Shown here: positions 1 to 26,209 of the stretch, piece by piece
How positions within the stretch are numbered: the stretch's first letter is position 1
Layout of the letters: each line of letters opens with the position of its first letter
Assembly (NCBI GenBank): GCA_029204045.2
Contig: CM055066.1
Span: forward strand, 51,640,991 to 51,704,990
Source: Tillandsia leiboldiana
Lineage: Eukaryota > Streptophyta > Magnoliopsida > Poales > Bromeliaceae
DNA length: 64,000 nt
Direction: 5' to 3'
Position numbers and translations under genes: made by a program
The notes under the pieces: generated by a model
The model's database searches: none
Seen by the model: only the letters and a program-made list of their open reading frames with translations
Told to the model about the DNA's origin: nothing

Positions 1-232
1 TAGTCCAAGATCAACAGGCGATATGAAACTTATCTCGCTAGTCCTATTATCTAGACCTAGACTCGGCCGAGACTCGTCATACACTTTCGGCTGGTGATTG
101 ACTCTAATGCCAAATGTGACGGCCCAACTTCTCATGAAGTCATCCATTCTAAAACTACTATAACTCTAACACGCCTAACCCTCTTAACCTCTTGGTCGGT
201 ATCCTGAATGCTAAGTCATAATTTTTTTATTT
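1..232 (-). mobile_element. TRIM retrotransposon fragment (minus orientation)
   Basis: Positions 1-114 match the internal region, and 115 to about 230 the start of the LTR (TGTGACGGCCCAAC), of the minus-strand TRIM at 21335-21910. A degraded tRNA-Met primer-binding site read on the minus strand sits just before 115. The left end is outside the window and the copy is diverged. No gene is seen here. Confidence 0.55.
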
Positions 233-294
233 GTTAATCCTAAATAGTGCCTGAAAATGTGTGTGTCAATTGATCAGCATGTAGACATCTTCAA

Positions 295-295
<1 letters not shown>

Positions 296-344
<49 letters not shown>
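296..344. repeat. (AAT)n microsatellite
   Basis: About 16 uninterrupted AAT triplets, followed by three AAAAAC(A)-type repeats. Reading frames through it are low-complexity artefacts. Confidence 0.95.
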
Positions 345-346
<2 letters not shown>

Positions 347-515
347 CACAAAAAACACAAAAAACACAAAAAACAAAAATAAGGTATCCAAGATATAAAT
401 TTTGGCGTGTTTGATAACTAAACAAGAAGTTTGATATTTTACAAGAAAAATAAAAAGTATTTAGGAGTTCTACCATGTTATGGCATATTAGTAAACTATT
501 TATTGCTGACGCTTC

Positions 516-690
516 TATAAATTTCGCACACGAGCGAGCTGACTTCAGCTCGTGTTGACTCGTTAATTAATATTTTGAGTTGAAAAATTCAGCTCGTATT
601 CGGCTCGAACTGAGCTCGAGATCGCTCGACTCGTTTAATAAACGAGCCGAACACGAGCTGGCTCGCGAACAGTGAGCTGCATTGTCACCA
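516..690. mobile_element. hAT-type MITE fragment (GAGCCGAACACGAGC family)
   Basis: Alternating GAGC/GCTCG words typical of the complete copies at 5840-6634 and 43729-44191. The 3' terminus reads GCATTGTCACCAC, a decayed form of the family end TTGCCACCCCTA. The 5' terminus is not recognisable, so this is a truncated copy. Confidence 0.5.
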
Positions 691-1140
691 CTATTTACAC
701 CGTTAAATAAGAAAGTATCTTATATAGACCATTAAAATTATAAAATTTGTAACTTTTTTATCATTAAATCTATAATATCGAAAAAATTTAAAATTTAATT
801 TTTAAATATTTTAAATAGTATAGATCATATTTAATCATGTCAATCATTAATTTGGAGTCTCCGTCATCGAAAAAAAAATAGATAGCAACAAAATTCGTTC
901 GCTACCGATAGTATTCTAGCCTGCAACTCATATAAATAAAAGGTAGACATAGACAGAGAGAGAACCCAAATTACATACTTAGAGAGAGAGAGATCTTAAT
1001 GGAACAACATTTTTTTTTTTGTTTTTGCAATTAGATCCTTAAATTTTATGCCTCTTTCACTTCAGTCCCTAACTTATTCTCCCTTATGCACGCCTATCAC
1101 ATTAAGCCCAATCTCATCACTCTTAATGTTGTTCTCCGTT

Positions 1141-1305
1141 CACTCCAACAAAATTACACTATAGCGATATTTTTAAATGTTTCTAAAATCTGAAAAAATT
1201 ATCGCTGGTAAAAATATCAACACTTATTATTAGTATCGTTATATATACAGTCGCTAAAATGTATAGCAACGCTTTATTATAATGTGACTCGATCTGTCCC
1301 ATCAT
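1141..1305. mobile_element. CACTA-type MITE fragment
   Basis: Begins CACTCCAACAAAATTACACT and continues with the TATAGCGATA..GTCGCTA core shared with the better-defined CACTA MITE at 55009-55266. The 3' end is lost near 1300. It lies downstream of the RWA stop codon. The rest of 690-1679 is AT-rich with no gene I can support. Confidence 0.35.
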
Positions 1306-1679
1306 TTCAAACGTGACTCGACCTAATTAATTTGTCCTTCCATCACAGGATGTACATCCCTCAACTTATAGCACATTTTGAAGTAGATCCCTTAAAGTAA
1401 TTTCAATTGACACTCCCAATAATTTTAAGTATTTTGATTTGAGTTACATTAATTCCGAAACATGTCAAAATTTAACGACTTCATTAGCTATGCAATTCCA
1501 TTAGATCAAAAGAATCAAAAATTCGATAAATTTTTCGTAAAAAAATATAAAAGAACTAACAAAAATAGATGAGGGATGTATGTCCAAATAGCCTATAGTG
1601 GAGGGGGGTGTCCACACATGTTTAGCCAACACAAGAAACAGTATATTTGTTCTATTTCAGTAAACTGATTCAAAAACAA

Positions 1680-16713
<15,034 letters not shown>

Positions 16714-16785
16714 TGATAAGAGGACTAAGTGAGAAATCTCTTCCTTTTTGCTCTTTTTGGCTCTTTCCCACACAACAATACATGT

Positions 16786-16803
16786 TCTATCTATATATAT
16801 ACA
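16786..16803 (-). promoter_or_regulatory. Probable TATA region of RWA
   Basis: Read on the minus strand the sequence is CTGTATATATATAGATAG, about 75-90 bp upstream of the ATG at 16713, a reasonable distance for a short 5' leader. The same TATATATA (16794-16801) is also the target-site duplication of the hAT element at 16802-17771, so sequence upstream of the TATA box is now transposon. Confidence 0.5.
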
Positions 16804-17771
16804 GGCCGAAACTATGTGGAGACCGCCATGGCCCCTCTAATATTTTTAAGGGCCAATTTTTTATATACCCCTAAAATTTTTTCTGTTTTTAAATTTACCT
16901 CTCTTAGAAGGCTAATATTAAAACTATCCTTCTTACGTTCCAACTTTTTTTTAAAATACCCCTGAAGTTAAACTCTGTTAGTGTACCGTTTGGAGCTGCC
17001 GTTATCTGTATGAAATTACCATTTTGCCCTTTCAAATATATCTTTCTACCATAACCAACTTTTCTTATGTACATTTAAAATTTTCAATAGTTTTGGTAGA
17101 TAGGGACAAAATAGATATATCTGATAGTTTTCAACTCCGATTATTATTTAACTCTAGTTTAACCCTAGTTAACTTAACAAAAGGAAACGATAAGGGTATT
17201 TTTAATAACGGTGGAACGTATTAAGGGTATATTAGAAAGAAAAAAATAAGAAGGGTAAATCAGATATTTCTTCAGATTTCAGGGGTACACAGGCAATTAT
17301 CTCTATTTTTAAAATTACATATCAGTTTATTATTAAGTTATTAAAAAAAAAATAGTGTAAATTTTAGGGCCAAAATAATTTTTTTTTAAAAAAATATAAT
17401 GTTATCTTGTGTGCCACGAAATATAAATTTAATTGACTCAAACGTATCGTAATATTTGATTTGAAAATTATGAAAAATCTTAATACTTAATTTTTTGATA
17501 TATCGTAATACTTGATTTGCAAATTATACTAAATTTTAATACTTAATTTTTTTAAATAATTTTTTTTATAGATATTTAAAATATTAATATTTTAATGATA
17601 AAGATAACTATACTCTATTCTTTTTCTAAAAAAATATATATTAAAACTCGAAAACTAATGAACAAAAAAATTACTTACATATAATTTTTTATTAATAATT
17701 TTTAAAATTTATTATATTTTGTATAATATATTTTTGGTCCTCCTAAAGTTAAAATTCTGACTTCGTTCCTG
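16802..17771. mobile_element. hAT-type MITE, CAGGGACGA family, inserted at the RWA TATA region
   Basis: Ends CAGGCCGAAAC and CTTCGTTCCTG; flanking duplications TATATATA (16794-16801) and TATGTATA (17772-17779), seven of eight identical. The interior shares CGTATCGTAATATTTGATTT with 9235-9752 and 11752-12648. Interrupted by a Mutator-like MITE at 16850-17303. No transposase is encoded. Confidence 0.75.
16850..17303. mobile_element. Mutator-like MITE (GGCAATTWTC family), copy 2, nested
   Basis: Flanked by a perfect 9-bp duplication TATTTTTAA (16841-16849, 17304-17312). Colinear with 4254-4705 over its whole length. This copy defines the ends of the family and its Mutator-like 9-bp duplication. 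It sits within 150 bp of the RWA start region. Confidence 0.9.
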
Positions 17772-17778
17772 TATGTAT

Positions 17779-18005
17779 ATACCTCTGTACCCCCGGGGTG
17801 CCACGGGGGATGCCCTGCTCGGGTTGTAGGAGAAATCCGCCGTTCGCCCAAAACAGCCCCACGGAGGCGAATCTGCCCGCAAATGCCTTGATTTTTAAGC
17901 GTCCGAGCGGCCACTCAAAAACGTACCCCTCGGTGAGCACCTTCGTAACCCCGGGATGCCACGGGGGATGCTCCGCTGGGGTAGTAGGAGGAATCCGCCG
18001 GTACC
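17779..18005. other. GC-rich block with two imperfect ~50-bp repeats
   Basis: A sharp GC-rich island in AT-rich DNA. GCCACGGGGGATGC followed by GTAGGAG.AATCCGCCG occurs at about 17800-17845 and again at about 17958-18000. Minus-strand frames are open but match nothing I recognise. It could be part of an uncharacterised retroelement or a displaced piece of the RWA upstream region. Confidence 0.5.
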
Positions 18006-18300
18006 TCTAAGATTTAAGTGTCCATCGGCACACACAGTATTTACTGTACCGTATAATACCAATAAAATATTATCACAATACAGTTTTCGCACAGATGACA
18101 CAGCTTAAAACTCTATTTTTCAAAAAAAAAAATAATAAATAATCTTCTCGATAAAATTTAAAAAATTTGATATTTTGTTGCTAAAAAAAATAAATATTTC
18201 ATATCATTATATATCGGTACACATATATTTTTTATGACCGGCACGCATCGGTACTATTCGGCACATACTGTATCGTACCGTGCTAGTAAATTTTCAGTAC
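18006..18300. mobile_element. Decayed hAT-type MITE (ATTTAAGT..CGGCAC family)
   Basis: Starts near GATTTAAGTGTCCATCGGCA and has the core TTGTTGCTAAA.AAAATAAATATTTCAT and TGACCGGCACGCATCGG of the intact copies at 40602-40945 and 45543-45851. The right end is lost. 18301-18760 is AT-rich with no gene or element I can name. Confidence 0.6.
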
Positions 18301-18763
18301 GACTAATAGTAAAAATAAGAATAATTATAAATTTAAAATAATAACATTTGATCTAATTAATTAATAAACAAATATTAATTAAATAATAATTTAATTAATT
18401 AATTATGAATATTGCTAGATGACCCTAAAATAATTAACAATGTATACTATTAATTAATAATTTAATTAATCACAAATAATTTAATAAATTAATTAGTTAA
18501 TTATTTAATAGCTTGATAATTAGATTAATTAAAATATTAGATTAATTATAATTAGATTTACTTTAATCAAACTTGTTTTCACGTGGGAACATAATTATTC
18601 TCTGAAAAATATAAAACAATAATTTTAGACTTATACCCGTTTATTCTTCAAAATGGAGAGAATAAGTATTTAATTTGACCTTTATACTAGAACTAAACGG
18701 TGTCATAAATGTGATTTGTACGATATAAGAGGTATATATATAAAAAATTACATGATTTAATTT

Positions 18764-19346
18764 GGAAAAATGTTTTAGTACACCCAAAAGGGGTATACAT
18801 CTTACACCCTATCCATTATGAGGTGAGGTGAATTTTACTGATCACTTCGAAGTAGGGATGTCAACGGGTCGGATTCGGGGCGGATTTTCAAAAACTCGAA
18901 CCCGAACCCGACTACTAAATCCGAAACCAGAATCCGAATCCCACGGATTTTAAAAATTCATATCCAAATCCGAATCCGACCAAAAATTTAAAATCCGAAC
19001 CCGAACCCGAATATGAGAATTCAAACCCGAAACAGTTATTTCTCTTTTTCTCTTTATAATATTTCAAAACTTTTTATCTTAAATTTAAATTTTTAAAATT
19101 TTTCGGGTCGTGTTCGAGTCGGGTAATTCAAATTCGTCGGATTTTTATTTTTTATATCCGTATCCGAATCCATATCCGTTTAACATCGAGTAAATCCATC
19201 ACGTTCGGATTCGAGTTCGAATAAAATTTCGAATATTCGTACTCACTGACATCCTATTTCGAAGTGATCAGTAAAATACACTCCATCCTTAAATAAATGA
19301 AGTGTGCATCGTACATCCCTTTTGGGGTGTATGAGTGGTATTACTC
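18764..19346. mobile_element. Foldback MITE interrupted by a hAT-type MITE (18853-19256)
   Basis: The outer halves (18764-18852 and 19257-19346) pair as a foldback of the GGAAAATGCTA..GTACAC family around TTTACTGATCACTTCGAAG. The centre is a TAGGGATGTCAA-family hAT MITE (18853-19256; ends TAGGGATGTCAACGGG and TGACATCCTA) inserted at TTCGAAG, which appears on both sides. A further half-copy follows at about 19351-19490. Confidence 0.75.
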
Positions 19347-19597
19347 TACGAGCAATGCTACCCATACACGCGGAAAGAGGTGTATGATATATATCTCACT
19401 CATCCAAGGATGGTATGTAATTTACTGATCACTTCAAAATGATCAGTAAATTTCATCTCATCTTAAAATAAATAAGATACAAAATATATATTTTTTTGAA
19501 ATGTAAAAATAATATTTTTTATATTATTCACTTTATACCTTCTATCGAGAGAGCGTCTCCAACGTAAGATGTGATGCTGACAATTTAATTAATTAAA

Positions 19598-19769
19598 GGA
19601 AAATGCTACTTGTACACCCGTAAGGGGTGTACATCTCACACCCCCACCCATCTAAGGGTGGGGGTGTGATGAGGGGTCATTTGATGTGATCCGTAAAAAA
19701 CATCAACACCATTAAAAGGGTGGAGGTGTAGGATGTACACCCCTTCGGAGTGTACATGTAGCATTACTC
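19598..19769. mobile_element. 172-bp foldback Mutator-like MITE
   Basis: Perfect 9-bp duplication TTAATTAAA (19589-19597, 19770-19778). Begins GGAAAATGCTACTTGTACAC, ends ATGTAGCATTACTC, and is internally self-complementary. Same length as 10959-11130. The following 19779-20253 is AT-rich and holds nothing I can support. Confidence 0.92.
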
Positions 19770-20253
19770 TTAATTAAATTTTATTTAAAAATATTAATAA
19801 ATAAATCAACACGTTGTAGCGTGTGCAAAAGGCTACCACGTTTATTAGATACAAATATCAAAATAAATTTATTCGATGCATATTCGGATTGGAATTCATA
19901 TCTACAAAAAATATTAAAAAAAATATTCAATCGTTTTCACCTTTAAGGTAAGAGGAATATTAATATATTTCTGTCGTATTTTTTATTTATTTTAAATTTT
20001 ATGTTAAAATTATATTTATATTTTTTAAAATATTAAATAAAATAATATTGAACACTCACTCTATATATGTATTTTAGTATATATTATTATCTGAGTAATT
20101 TCAATTTTAGTGAATATGATAATAAAAATTTAGCATCCACGTATGTCTGTATCCAAATTCACATAAAAAAACAATATAGATATAAATATGATTTTGACAA
20201 ATATTCGACAACGAAATGAATGGTTGCTGATAAATGAAAGCTTTATTTGCGGA

Positions 20254-20650
20254 TGTCACGTCTTAATAGTCCTATATCGAATAAAAATGAAATTATGATT
20301 GAGTATATATGAGAGCATGAACATTATTAATAATAGCTGAACTTAAATATTTTGGATTGGTGGTTGGGATCCAACGAGTTATTATTGCTAGCGGGACCTG
20401 TCGTTACATTTGGTATTACAGCCAATCACAAGCCGGGAGTGTGTGACGAATTTTGGCTGGGCCAAAGTCTAAATGACATGGTGACAGCCTCCGTCAGGAT
20501 TTGAATGATAAGACTAATCAGATAAGTCCATACACGTCAGACTTAAATGGAAGAAAATGAGTACATGAGAGCCTATTGATACTAGCAATAATAATTAAAT
20601 TTAAATATTTTGGACTAGTGATTGATTGAGTCTAACGAGTTGGTAGGTAA
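20254..20650 (+). mobile_element. Degraded TRIM retrotransposon
   Basis: LTR 20254-20408 (TGTCACGTCTTAATAGTCC to GTCGTTACA), then PBS-like TTTGGTATTACAGCC, a diverged internal region and a partial right LTR to about 20650. Base changes and deletions make it older than the cluster at 14776-15470. Confidence 0.65.
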
Positions 20651-20761
20651 AGCCATCTCTCTCCTTTGCTTAAAATAACTTTTACAACCGTTGGATCTTC
20701 AATCGGAGTCCAATGTGAGCATCGTAGGAGAATTAGCAGCAGTTGAGCCTCCAACTTCGAC

Positions 20762-21956
20762 TAGGGATGCAAACGGATCCGAATTGGTGAAGCTTCTGTT
20801 CAGATCCGGGCAATAAACGAAAAGAAATAAATGAATTTGGGACGGAAAACTAGATGAATTTTATAATTCGATACGGATTCGGAGTAGGAAACGAAAAAAA
20901 TCTTGACCCGCTCTGAATCTGCCCCGAATTCACTCTGCTATGATCCGCCACGAATCCATTTCGAAAGCTATTTATATTTTTAAAAATATATCCCTAAAAA
21001 ATAATATATTTATAAAAAAAATAACTATAAATAAATTGGTGTTATAATTCTAATAGTCTTTTTATATATATATATATTTAATATGTATATACTTGAAGTT
21101 TTTAAATTTTAATACTCATTTTGATCGACATCTTTGATTTGAGTAATTGATGTTATTAATTAAATATTACTTAGCAATATTATTTAATACTTTTAAAAAA
21201 ATTATTAATTTATATTTATAAAATATTAATAATATTATAATTTATAAAAATAATATTAATTGACGGCGAGACGGATTATCAGATAATTTTTTTGATCCGT
21301 CGCGGACTCGAGGCGGCAGGCGAGGCAGGACGGATGTGACGCCCCACTTCCTAGGAGGTCATCCATCCTAAAACTACTCTAGCTCTAGCACGCTTAACTC
21401 TCATAACCTTTTGGATCTTGCTACCATCCAAAATGCTATAGCCAGGTTAAGAGATTTAGTCATATTATATCATTTATATATAGGACTAATACACATTCTG
21501 GGGCTGTCACATTCTTCCCCCCTTTAAGCTCTGACGTCTTCGTCAGGCTCAAAGACACTCACAAGCACCAGGCGATGTGAGACTCGTCTCGCTAGCCTTA
21601 GCCGACCTTATGGGGAGCTGCACTCCACCCACAACGGTCATTAGCCGGAAAGCCTCGCTCTACCCGCTATATAACCCTAGCTCAGCCGAGACTCATCTCA
21701 CATTTCCGGCTGGTGAATAGCTCTGATACCAACTATGACGCCCCATTTCTCAGGGGGTCATCCATTCTAGAACTACTCTAGCTCTAGCACGCTTAACTCT
21801 CATAACTTCTTGGATCTTGCTACCATCCAAAATGTTATAGCCGGGTTAAGAGATTTAGTCCTATTATATCATTTATATATAGGACTAATACACATTTCGG
21901 GGCTGTCACAACGGAACTCCCGCTCCAACTCCAAATCCTTCATGTTTACATCCCTA
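20762..21956. mobile_element. hAT-type MITE (TAGGGATGYAAAC family) split by a TRIM
   Basis: The ends TAGGGATGCAAACGGA and CATGTTTACATCCCTA are inverted repeats, with ACTTCGAC and ACTTCAAA outside. The two halves are separated by the TRIM at 21335-21910. The right end was later included in a tandem duplication (see 21520-22641). Confidence 0.7.
21335..21910 (-). mobile_element. Complete TRIM retrotransposon, minus strand, second LTR type
   Basis: Two 177-bp LTRs (21335-21511 and 21734-21910) with TGTGACGCCCCA and GGGGCTGTCACA termini, and a 5-bp duplication ACGGA on both sides (21330-21334, 21911-21915). Minus-strand PBS complementary to tRNA-iMet (plus strand CTCTGATACCA at 21721) and a polypurine tract (plus strand TTCTTCCCCCCTTT at 21512). 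The internal region is clearly related to that of the other TRIMs, although the LTRs are different. Confidence 0.9.
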
Positions 21957-22641
21957 ACTTCAAAATACAGATGCAACTATAACAATCCGAACAAATTTTT
22001 TATAAATTTGTATGCATTTACGCATGCGATGTAATTTGACATCCAAAAAACCAAACAACTCTTAAATCATTTCATGTTTACCCTTTAAGCTCTGACGTCT
22101 TCGTCAGGCTCAAAGACACTCACAAGCACCAGGCGATGTGAGACTCGTCTCGCTAGCCTTAGCCGACCTTATGGGGAGCTGCACTCCACCCACAACGGTC
22201 ATTAGCCGGAAAGCCTCGCTCTACCCGCTATATAACCCTAGCTCAGCCGAGACTCATCTCACATTTCCGGCTGGTGAATAGCTCTGATACCAACTATGAC
22301 GCCCCATTTCTCAGGGGGTCATCCATTCTAGAACTACTCTAGCTCTAGCACGCTTAACTCTCATAACTTCTTGGATCTTGCTACCATCCAAAATGTTATA
22401 GCCGGGTTAAGAGATTTAGTCCTATTATATCATTTATATATAGGACTAATACACATTTCGGGGCTGTCACAACGGAACTCCCGCTCCAACTCCAAATCCT
22501 TCATGTTTACATCCCTAACTTCAAAATACAGATGCAACTATAACAATCCGAACAAATTTTTTATAAATTTGTATGCATTTACGCATGCGATGTAATTTGA
22601 CATCCAAAAAACCAAACAACTCTTAAATCATTTCATGTTTA
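21520..22641. repeat. 561-bp tandem duplication, apparently identical copies
   Basis: 21520-22080 is repeated directly at 22081-22641 with no difference I could find. The unit starts at CCCTTTAAGCTCTGACG (TRIM internal region), runs through the right TRIM LTR and the hAT end, and ends TTTCATGTTTA. The identity implies a very recent event or an assembly artefact. Confidence 0.93.
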
Positions 22642-23880
22642 GCCTATTTGGAACGGAGATCATTTGGCTAAAATATAATAATTAGAAATATATACAATTA
22701 AAAATACAGTAATTATAAATATATGAATTATAATTTTGAATTTTTTTGGGGAAAGAGTACCAGCTTTCTTAATTATTATGGCAATCAATACGATACCGAT
22801 ACAACAGCAATGACAATAATAATGATTGATAATTATTATTATTAAAAAATAAATTTTACAAAATTTATTAGAGATGAATATTAGCAAATTTTTTCATATA
22901 CAAAGAAATTCTTTGTGTAGAAATATAATATCTAATGGCTATTTATTTATGAATTAAAAATAAAATAAATTTTTTGTTTTATGATAAGTTTAGTTGGATA
23001 AGTTCAATAAATTAAATGAGATTGTGGTGGACAATACATCTAAAAGTAAGAGTCTTAATAATAAACCTAACATTTAATTAAATAAATTAAATCCTATCGA
23101 GATCCGTGAGTGTCTTGGTTATACGTTTTAAGTGAATTTATTGCGTATTTTTAATAGTTTTAGTTTTTAAAATTAATGATGGGTATAAGAACATTCTTAT
23201 ATAAAATAAATTATTAAAAATATTCAAAAATTAATTTTTATAATATATTAGGGATTATTAAAAATATTCAAAAATTAAATTTTATAATTTATTAGGATGT
23301 GACACTCAATAATTATTTTCTCTAATTATTACGGCGAGGACAACAACAAGAATAATAATAATTATGATGATGATTGATAATGATTTGTATTAAAAGAAAA
23401 AAATCCTACAAGATTTGTTAGAGACAAATATTAGTCAATAATTTTTCGCTCGGTATCAGCGCTTTCTATGTAAAATAAATTATTAAAAATATTTAATATT
23501 TAATTTTTATAATTTATTAATTTAAAATAGTAAATTGTTTCAAATAAATAACTGAAATTTTATAAAAATAGTAATTTAAAATAGTATGCTGAGATAAAAA
23601 AATTTAAAATTCAAAATTTAAAAAGGAAAAATAAAAAAAAATATATAAAAATGAATGAAACAAATTAATTAAATATTAAAGAAAAGAAAGAAATAAAAAA
23701 AGAAAAGGAATGAGATATAGAAAAAAAAAATGGGAAAATAAATAAAAATATTTTATTACCTTATGTTTTGAATTATTTTTCAAAATAAAGAGATCTCAGG
23801 ATTTCTATAAATAGGGCTATGAAATAAAAAAAAAAAGAAGATATTTTTTTAAAAAAAGAAATAAGAAATAAAATAAAAAA
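22642..23880. other. AT-rich intergenic DNA, no gene supported
   Basis: Long A/T-rich stretch with TAA-rich runs and two weakly similar blocks (around 22730-22870 and 23330-23450, both with AATTATTATGGC/AATTATTACGGC and ATTAGAGA.AATATTAG). These look like an old duplicated repeat. No exon-like or RNA-gene signal. Confidence 0.6.
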
Positions 23881-24140
23881 AAATGAATGCACGACGGTAA
23901 TGACGATGTGACGGCGACGGCGGCCATGATGACGATGACGACGACGACGATGTGCGAGGAGGTCTCATGGCCCCTTTTTTCTTCTTCGATGGCGGCCATG
24001 ATGGCGACGATAACGATCTATGAGGAGGTCTCATGGCCTCTTCTTCCTTCTTCGACGGTGGCAACAATGGTGGCCACAAGTCTATCCCACCACCAAGATA
24101 ACGGCGAGCGGGTCGGTGTATATGCACAAACGACATAGTG
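23881..24140. repeat. GAC/GATG-rich repetitive block
   Basis: Triplet-like GACGAC runs and a ~60-bp repeat containing GAGGAGGTCTCATGGCC (two copies, about 23958 and 24020). Frames on both strands are open only because of the triplet composition. No protein family is recognised. Confidence 0.55.
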
Positions 24141-24221
24141 GCGATCTTTTTGTCGATTTGATTGTGCGGCCATCTTCATGATAGGCTCGACCGATCAAAT
24201 CCGGCATTGGATTGTTACTAT
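24141..24221. repeat. Left piece of the minisatellite split by the Copia element
   Basis: GATTTGATTGTGCGGCCATC followed by TTCATGATAGGCTCGACCGATC matches the unit found at 33170-33230 on the far side of the retrotransposon. The Copia element was inserted within this array. Confidence 0.8.
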
Positions 24222-26195
24222 TGTTAGTGATATACCCTAAAGCCAATCGGTAACATAGGCTTATGGATATTAATTGTATTTTTCTTTAATTAATAAAGGG
24301 CAAGTTTTATTCATGTTTATTGTTAGCAATATGTTTACATGAATCGTCCATTGAATCTTTGTTAAGAAAATATATTCTTAAAAGTTAGGAATTGGAGATA
24401 TACATATATTTCTTTGTACAAGATTCTTAAATGCTCCTAGCCATAGGAATATCATAAGGACGATGATATTTTCGGATAGGCCGGTGTATGCTATACTTCT
24501 AAGTTGAGGTGACGAATCTCAAGTCACTAGTGTGGGGACACTAAAGTAAGCATACAGGTGCTTGTTAGAGAATAAGTACACTGAGCGTGACCATTTAGTT
24601 GAACAGTCACATGATTCTATTTTCGCCAGTGACTAGTTCTTTGCTACCGATGTGTGAAGTACTCCTTGGACCTGAGGCGTCATGGTTGCTTCACATATAG
24701 ATTGCTACCGTTTGACTGTACTAATACTTAGACTTTAATCAGTAGTCTACGTCTGGTATTGGTTGGCTGTAGTAGTTTATATGGGGAAGCATATGAGTGT
24801 ACAATAAGGAATTCAACACTCTCAATGTTGAGAGAGAACGTCCTATATAGATTATCAAATTCAACTCGAAAAATCCCTGGCCAGGGCACATGGTGTATGG
24901 AAAAGGGTTTCCAACTGAGTTACCATATTGAGTCAATTTAGATATTCTAGTCAATGATCGAACCATGTTTTCGGTTCGATCGGGACGTTGTGTGTTGAAA
25001 GGAATTTATCACACTGTAACGGTAAGCGGAAAGGTTCAGTTCTTCATCACCATTTTGGATTGTCGTGATATACTACTAGGCGTCACTCACGGACAGTGAG
25101 AGAAGTAAAAATAATTTAAAATAAATTATTTTCATCAATTAGAAGAGTTCTAATTTAATGTTAAAGAGTTTGATATTGGACTCCACTGCCAAATGGTAAT
25201 GGACCTGTGAGGTCACACACAATAGGAATTGTGTACATCCAAAATAAAAGGGTGAGTCTAATATACTAAACAGTTTAGTGATTATGATGAGAAATTATAC
25301 GAAAGATTTAATTTCTAATTTGATTAGAGAATAATTAAATATTCATAAATTCTTATGAGATAATATTCTAATTAAATTAGATTTAAATATGAATATTTAA
25401 TTATAATTTAATGGATATGATCCGGTTAAATTAAAGAGAGAGATAAGGTTTAAACATATTCGATAAGTATCCTGAGATATTTTTTGTAACTAATTATAAG
25501 ATTTAATTAGTTACTAGATTTTATCTTGAGAAGATTTCTCTTTGTAACTAATTATAAGATTTAATTAGTTACTAGATTTTATCTTGAGAAAATTTCTCTT
25601 TATAACTAATTACAAGATTTAATTAGTTGAGATATCTTATGAGATACTTGAGTTTGTTAAAGATCTGGACAACATAATATTATAAGTATGGGATACGTGC
25701 ATGAGAGCTAACGGGAAAAAAAAAGAGGAAATTAATTAAGTTGGCCGCGGCACTCTCACGTTGAGTTATTCTCTCTCTCCACATAATCTTTCGTGAAGAT
25801 CAAGAGTGTTTTTCATCAAAAGTAACGCAGACATCAAAGGGACTGCTAGCACCGTTCTTGTAGTCTGCGACTCATCTGTTCCGTGTAACGGAAGTCGTTG
25901 GATCTACACCAATTCTGTGTGGATACTCATAGAGGCCGGGCACGTGCGCGGCTACGTTGAAATCACGATTCGTCATATTCAGTTTCAACCGTACAGTAGA
26001 TCAAGAGGCCTTAACTGGTTCAAGGTGATGTAATCTAAACATGAGATTTGTTTGGTTTAACTTACTTATATTGTAACATGAGAATGATCCACCGGCACTG
26101 GATTATTTTATTTTTCATATATGATATGAATTTATTTTAAAACAATATGCTATTTTTCCGCTGCATTTATTCACTGTGCCGGATATTTTCTTACA
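24222..26195 (+). repeat. 5' LTR of the Copia element
   Basis: 1974 bp, TGTTAGTGATATACC to TTTTCTTACA. Contains a ~57-bp tandem repeat (TAACTAATTATAAGATTTAA..) about two and a half times near 25487-25632. Likely holds the element's promoter and polyadenylation signals, but I cannot place them with certainty. Confidence 0.95.
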
Positions 26196-26196
26196 G

Positions 26197-26209
26197 TGGT
26201 ATCAGAGAC
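26197..26209 (+). promoter_or_regulatory. Primer-binding site of the Copia element
   Basis: TGGTATCAGAGAC begins 2 nt after the 5' LTR and matches the complement of the 3' end of initiator tRNA-Met, the usual primer for plant Copia elements, apart from its last bases. Confidence 0.85.

Noticed and set aside
17702..18101. Possible protein-coding exon in the GC-rich block
   Set aside because: Frames are short, run into neighbouring elements, and the repeated segment explains the similarity between them.
23849..24138. Frames of 83-95 aa on both strands
   Set aside because: Triplet-repeat composition (GAC/GAT) keeps both strands open; no recognisable domain or splice support.
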